Source of the DNA: JAYPWI01 sp964629575
GTDB taxonomy: Bacteria > Actinomycetota > Acidimicrobiia > Acidimicrobiales > Poriferisodalaceae
Direction: 5' to 3'
Length of the DNA: 64,000 nucleotides
NCBI GenBank assembly: GCA_964629575.1
Contig: CAZVUM010000008.1
Span: 42,687-106,686, forward strand
Position numbers and translations under genes: made by a program. Below, in pieces: positions 61,585-64,000 of the stretch. Each line of letters starts with the position of its first letter. Position 1 is the stretch's first letter. The notes beneath the pieces are model-generated. The model was not told where the DNA came from. It saw only the letters and a program-made list of their open reading frames with translations, and searched no databases.

Positions 61585-61929
61585 ATGAAGCACAAGAGCT
61601 TCGAGAACATGGAGTGCCCGATCGCGCAGTCCCTCGAGCTCGTCGGCGAGTGGTGGACCCCACTGATCCTTCGGGACGTGGTGATCCTGGGCCTCACCAA
61701 GTTCGACGACATCCAGAGCGATCTGGGCATTGCGCCGACCGTGCTCACCTCGCGCCTGCGCCACCTCGTCGACAACGGTCTCCTCGAGCGGCGCCAGTAC
61801 AGCGATCGCCCGCCGCGCTACGAATACCTGCCGACCGAGGCGGCTCGCGACTTCGAGCCCGTCCTCAAGTCGCTGCTCAAGTGGGGCCTCAAGTGGACCA
61901 ACTCGCCCACTGCGGGGAGCTGGAGCTAG
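61585..61929 (+). CDS. HxlR family transcriptional regulator
   Basis: A 114-residue winged helix: CPIAQSLELVGEWWTPLILRDVVIL with the conserved Cys, LGIAPTVLTSRLRHLVDNGLLERRQYSDRPPRYEYLPT. HxlR/HypR-like regulators respond to reactive aldehydes or oxidants through the Cys. ATG 61585 lies 7 nt after TACGCT (leaderless type). It follows the broken MFS gene by 38 nt and may have controlled it. Confidence 0.93.
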   Translation: MKHKSFENMECPIAQSLELVGEWWTPLILRDVVILGLTKFDDIQSDLGIAPTVLTSRLRHLVDNGLLERRQYSDRPPRYEYLPTEAARDFEPVLKSLLKWGLKWTNSPTAGSWS

Positions 61930-61961
61930 GCCTGGCGGTTCGGTCGGACACCTCGGGGCGC

Positions 61962-62774
61962 TCAGTCGTCTGAACAACCAAATCGAGGTGGCCTCTTCTC
62001 GATGAACGACGCGATGCCTTCACGTGCATCGTGTGATGCCGCGATCTGGCCGATGATCGACGACTCGCGCTCCATGGCCTCTTCGAGCGAGCTGTGGGCG
62101 CCCTCGTAGAGCACTCGTTTGGCACCGCCGAGAGCTCCGGTGGCCCCTGCAGCCAGATCGCGGGCGAGCGCCTCGGCTCGAGCCCGGACCTCGTCGGGCT
62201 CGGCGAGCTGGTTCACGAGACCCCAGTCGGCCGCTTCTGCGGCGCTCAGCGTGCGGTTGGTGAGCATCAGCTCGGCAGCTCGCCTCAGGCCCACGACCCG
62301 GGACAGGAAGAACGACGAGGTCCCGTCCGGGACGAGACCGGCGCGCGTGTAGCCCATGGTGAACTTCGACGACGTGGACGCCACCACGAGGTCGCAGGCG
62401 GCGACCAGAGACATCCCGGCTCCACCAACCGATCCGGTCACCGCTGCGACGACAGGAGCGTTGAGACGGGCGAGACGGGCAACAGCGGCATGCAGGTCGA
62501 TCGTCAGATGCTCGATGTGGGCCGCCACATGCTCGCGGGACTCGGCCGCGAACGACTTCAGGTCGCCGCCACCGCAGAAGACGGGGCCGGTGGAGCTGAT
62601 CAGCACGGCTCGCACGTCGGAGTTGTGCAGCAACTCGACCGCGGCGTGGCGCAGGTCGCGTGCCATGGCGAGGTTCATCGCGTTCGCCTGCTCAGCCCGG
62701 TCGAGCGAGAGCCGAGCCAACCCATCCGGATCGATCGACAGGGAAATGGTGGTGAAGTCCGAGGCCTGGTCCAT
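61962..62774 (-). CDS. Enoyl-CoA hydratase/isomerase family protein
   Basis: A 270-residue crotonase: GPVFCGGGDLKSFAAES (oxyanion-hole Gly-rich stretch), GSVGGAGMSLVAACDLVVAS, and YTRAGLVPDGTSSFFL. It hydrates enoyl-CoA or isomerises; the catalytic acids usual for hydratases appear to be replaced, as in many paralogues. ATG 62774 is the likely start. It is convergent with the HxlR gene. Confidence 0.9.
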   Translation of the reverse strand: MDQASDFTTISLSIDPDGLARLSLDRAEQANAMNLAMARDLRHAAVELLHNSDVRAVLISSTGPVFCGGGDLKSFAAESREHVAAHIEHLTIDLHAAVARLARLNAPVVAAVTGSVGGAGMSLVAACDLVVASTSSKFTMGYTRAGLVPDGTSSFFLSRVVGLRRAAELMLTNRTLSAAEAADWGLVNQLAEPDEVRARAEALARDLAAGATGALGGAKRVLYEGAHSSLEEAMERESSIIGQIAASHDAREGIASFIEKRPPRFGCSDD

Positions 62775-62821
62775 ACGAGGGAGATCCTTCTCCCCGTGGC
62801 CCGCGACCGCAACACTCAGCC

Positions 62822-63574
62822 TCAATACGGCTCGGTGCCGTCGTGACGACCGGGTCGAGGTGAGTCGATAGCCTCTTCGCACGCGGTCCGGACCTGTTGT
62901 CCATCCGTCGTCTCGAGCCAAGCCCCCAGCTCCGCAGTCAGCGCATCAACCTGTGGAGCGAACCCCGCCAGGACGGCGTCATCGACGACGAAGTCATCGA
63001 TGGTCGCGACGTGGGGACTCGTCCCCTTGGCGATCCGCTTCAACTTCGCCATCGCTCCGAGCTTCTCGGTTTTTCGGCGATCCACCAACACACCGAGCCG
63101 TTCGAGCTGTCGATGCGGGGTCCGGCGGCGAAGCGTGTCCCGGTCACTGACCGCGTGGATGCCGCCCCACCGTGCACACTCGAAGACCGTCAGATCGCTC
63201 GACCGGAACCCGATCGCCGCCACGACCTTCCCCGATATCTGCTTGTTGCGTTCGAGCTGACGGCTGATCCCACTCCGGAAGTCACGTGCACAGCTGAACG
63301 GCTGAGCGATCGGCGCTGCGTCGCCGTCGAGTAGGGCGTCGAGATCGTGGGCGGGCACCACTCCAATCGACCCGTCGTAGTCGACGAGCTCGACCAACTC
63401 GCGACTCACCAGCTCGTAGACCCCGGCTGCGTAGAGCACGACCATCAGCTCACGATGCGGGACCCATACCTTCCGGCCGAAGACGGGCCACGTCTGACGG
63501 CCCCCGCTGGGCACAGCCTCCACGAACTCGTCAGCGCGGAGACACACTGCGGTATCAGCAAGCATCTTGGACAT
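62822..63574 (-). CDS. Protein of unknown function
   Basis: A 250-residue soluble protein with no recognised domain. It has VPHRELMVVLYAAGVYELVS, a Ser/Arg stretch RDFRSGISRQLERNK, then an alpha/beta region VVAAIGFRSSDLTVFECARWGGIHAV and a long basic helix. No signal peptide or membrane helix. ATG 63574 (or 63565) starts it. It is 47 nt from the enoyl-CoA hydratase gene on the same strand. Confidence 0.65.
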   Translation of the reverse strand: MSKMLADTAVCLRADEFVEAVPSGGRQTWPVFGRKVWVPHRELMVVLYAAGVYELVSRELVELVDYDGSIGVVPAHDLDALLDGDAAPIAQPFSCARDFRSGISRQLERNKQISGKVVAAIGFRSSDLTVFECARWGGIHAVSDRDTLRRRTPHRQLERLGVLVDRRKTEKLGAMAKLKRIAKGTSPHVATIDDFVVDDAVLAGFAPQVDALTAELGAWLETTDGQQVRTACEEAIDSPRPGRHDGTEPY

Positions 63575-63650
63575 CGGACCTGACTAGACCCTCACCACCA
63601 CATGGTCAAGACCCAACCCGAGGGTGACCTGCGACGGTAGGTTGAGAAGC

Positions 63651-63905
63651 GTGACGACACTGCCGCCATGGCCAGGTCGAGACGAGCCGCACCGGTGTCC
63701 ACTGTGCGAGTTCGAAGACGACCACCGGGTGCTCGCTCACGAGGTCGGGTACGACTGCTCACCGGTATGCCGAGCCGCCGGCGTGGCCGAAGAGCATCAG
63801 GGGGCAAGTGGTCGGACGTCGATCCAGTCGACGGTCGTGCACATGAGCTTCGAATGCAACGACTGCAAGGGCAGCTGGATCACGGCACCCGCCCAATCCC
63901 AGTAA
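63651..63905 (+). CDS. Small zinc-ribbon-like protein
   Basis: An 84-residue protein with two CxxC knuckles: CPLCEFEDD near the N-terminus and ECNDCKGSW near the C-terminus, the pattern of a zinc ribbon. GTG 63651 lies 7 nt after TAGGTT (leaderless type). It stands alone before the last tRNA gene. Function unknown. Confidence 0.65.
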   Translation: MTTLPPWPGRDEPHRCPLCEFEDDHRVLAHEVGYDCSPVCRAAGVAEEHQGASGRTSIQSTVVHMSFECNDCKGSWITAPAQSQ

Positions 63906-63963
63906 CCCGACTCGGCTTCTGGGTCGTTGATCGGGAGCGTCGTCCCCTATCCTGACCCCTCGC

Positions 63964-64000
63964 GCCCGAGTAGCTCAGTGGCAGAGCGGCTCTCTCGTAA
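63964..64000 (+). tRNA. tRNA-Thr, anticodon CGU, 5' part (cut by window end)
   Basis: The window ends in a tRNA: acceptor 5' strand GCCCGAG, D-arm GCTC/GAGC, anticodon loop CTCGTAA with anticodon CGT (threonine ACG). The 3' half is missing. Acceptor and D-arm match the tRNA-Thr(UGU) at 29.7 kb. Confidence 0.9.

Overview
The window is a chromosomal stretch of a high-GC actinobacterium. Evidence for Actinobacteria: a SigR/RsrA-type sigma and anti-sigma pair, a DUF3263 plus LytR_C gene pair, an LppM-like lipoprotein, a DUF2342-tilS-hpt neighbourhood, an actinobacterial-type coproheme decarboxylase, frequent GTG starts, and many gene starts that look leaderless. The mix of acyl-CoA enzymes, PhyH and CaiB proteins with this gene order suggests an uncultured marine or freshwater lineage such as Acidimicrobiia, but that placement is inference. 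No prophage, transposase, CRISPR array or rRNA operon was found. The assembly has one 100-N gap (54299-54398) that looks like an artefact.

Layout. 1-4.7 kb: envelope glycan-type genes (glycosyltransferase, two SAM methyltransferases, an alpha-toroid protein, GtrA) with an M19 dipeptidase. 4.8-9 kb: a sugar-dehydrogenase lipoprotein, DoxX, truncated haemoglobin, GNAT, PAC2 and NUDIX. 9-14.7 kb: a reverse-strand run ACAD-larE-two unknowns-glnD. 14.7-19.2 kb: two small unknown proteins, coproheme decarboxylase, fdhD, a GNAT-methyltransferase fusion, nitrobindin, and a SelW-like selenoprotein read through an in-frame UGA. 19.2-24.5 kb: SDR, CMD, a TetR/PEP-mobile-domain operon divergent from a CaiB-family CoA transferase. 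24.5-29.8 kb: groEL under a perfect CIRCE element, glycerate kinase, trehalose-phosphate synthase-like GT20, LytR_C/DUF3263, tRNA-Thr(UGU). 29.8-38.6 kb: housekeeping block rlmB-ispF-ispD-PIN/TRAM, crp, radA, lppM-like, clpC. 38.8-42.7 kb: polyprenyl synthase-folP and a ferric-reductase-like/ApbE/Pro-rich operon. 42.8-46.7 kb: acyl-CoA and phosphotransfer genes. 46.7-54.3 kb: lysS-coaX-folK-folB-pseudophosphatase-hpt-tilS-DUF2342 and, upstream, rsrA-sigR. 54.3-64 kb: a repeat cluster with the gap, hemerythrin-like, VOC, tandem dodecins, SDR, EamA, PhyH, SRPBCC, a broken MFS gene, HxlR, enoyl-CoA hydratase, unknown genes, and the start of tRNA-Thr(CGU).

Four unrelated families of dispersed palindromic repeats lie between genes (copies at 2110/54683, 16255/40670, 20042/44898 and 24248/24365). 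One copy supplies the stop codon of a HAD gene. Regulation visible in sequence: CIRCE (HrcA) on groEL, a TetR operator covering the tetR promoter, an 18-bp palindrome ahead of the dodecin operon, and at least a dozen genes whose -10 hexamer sits 5-8 nt before the start codon.

The most notable observations are the SelW-like selenoprotein with a SECIS-like hairpin, the dodecin-stress-domain fusion, the GNAT-methyltransferase fusion, the Cys-less phosphatase homologue in the folate operon, the repeat families, and the exact 55-nt duplication flanking the N gap.
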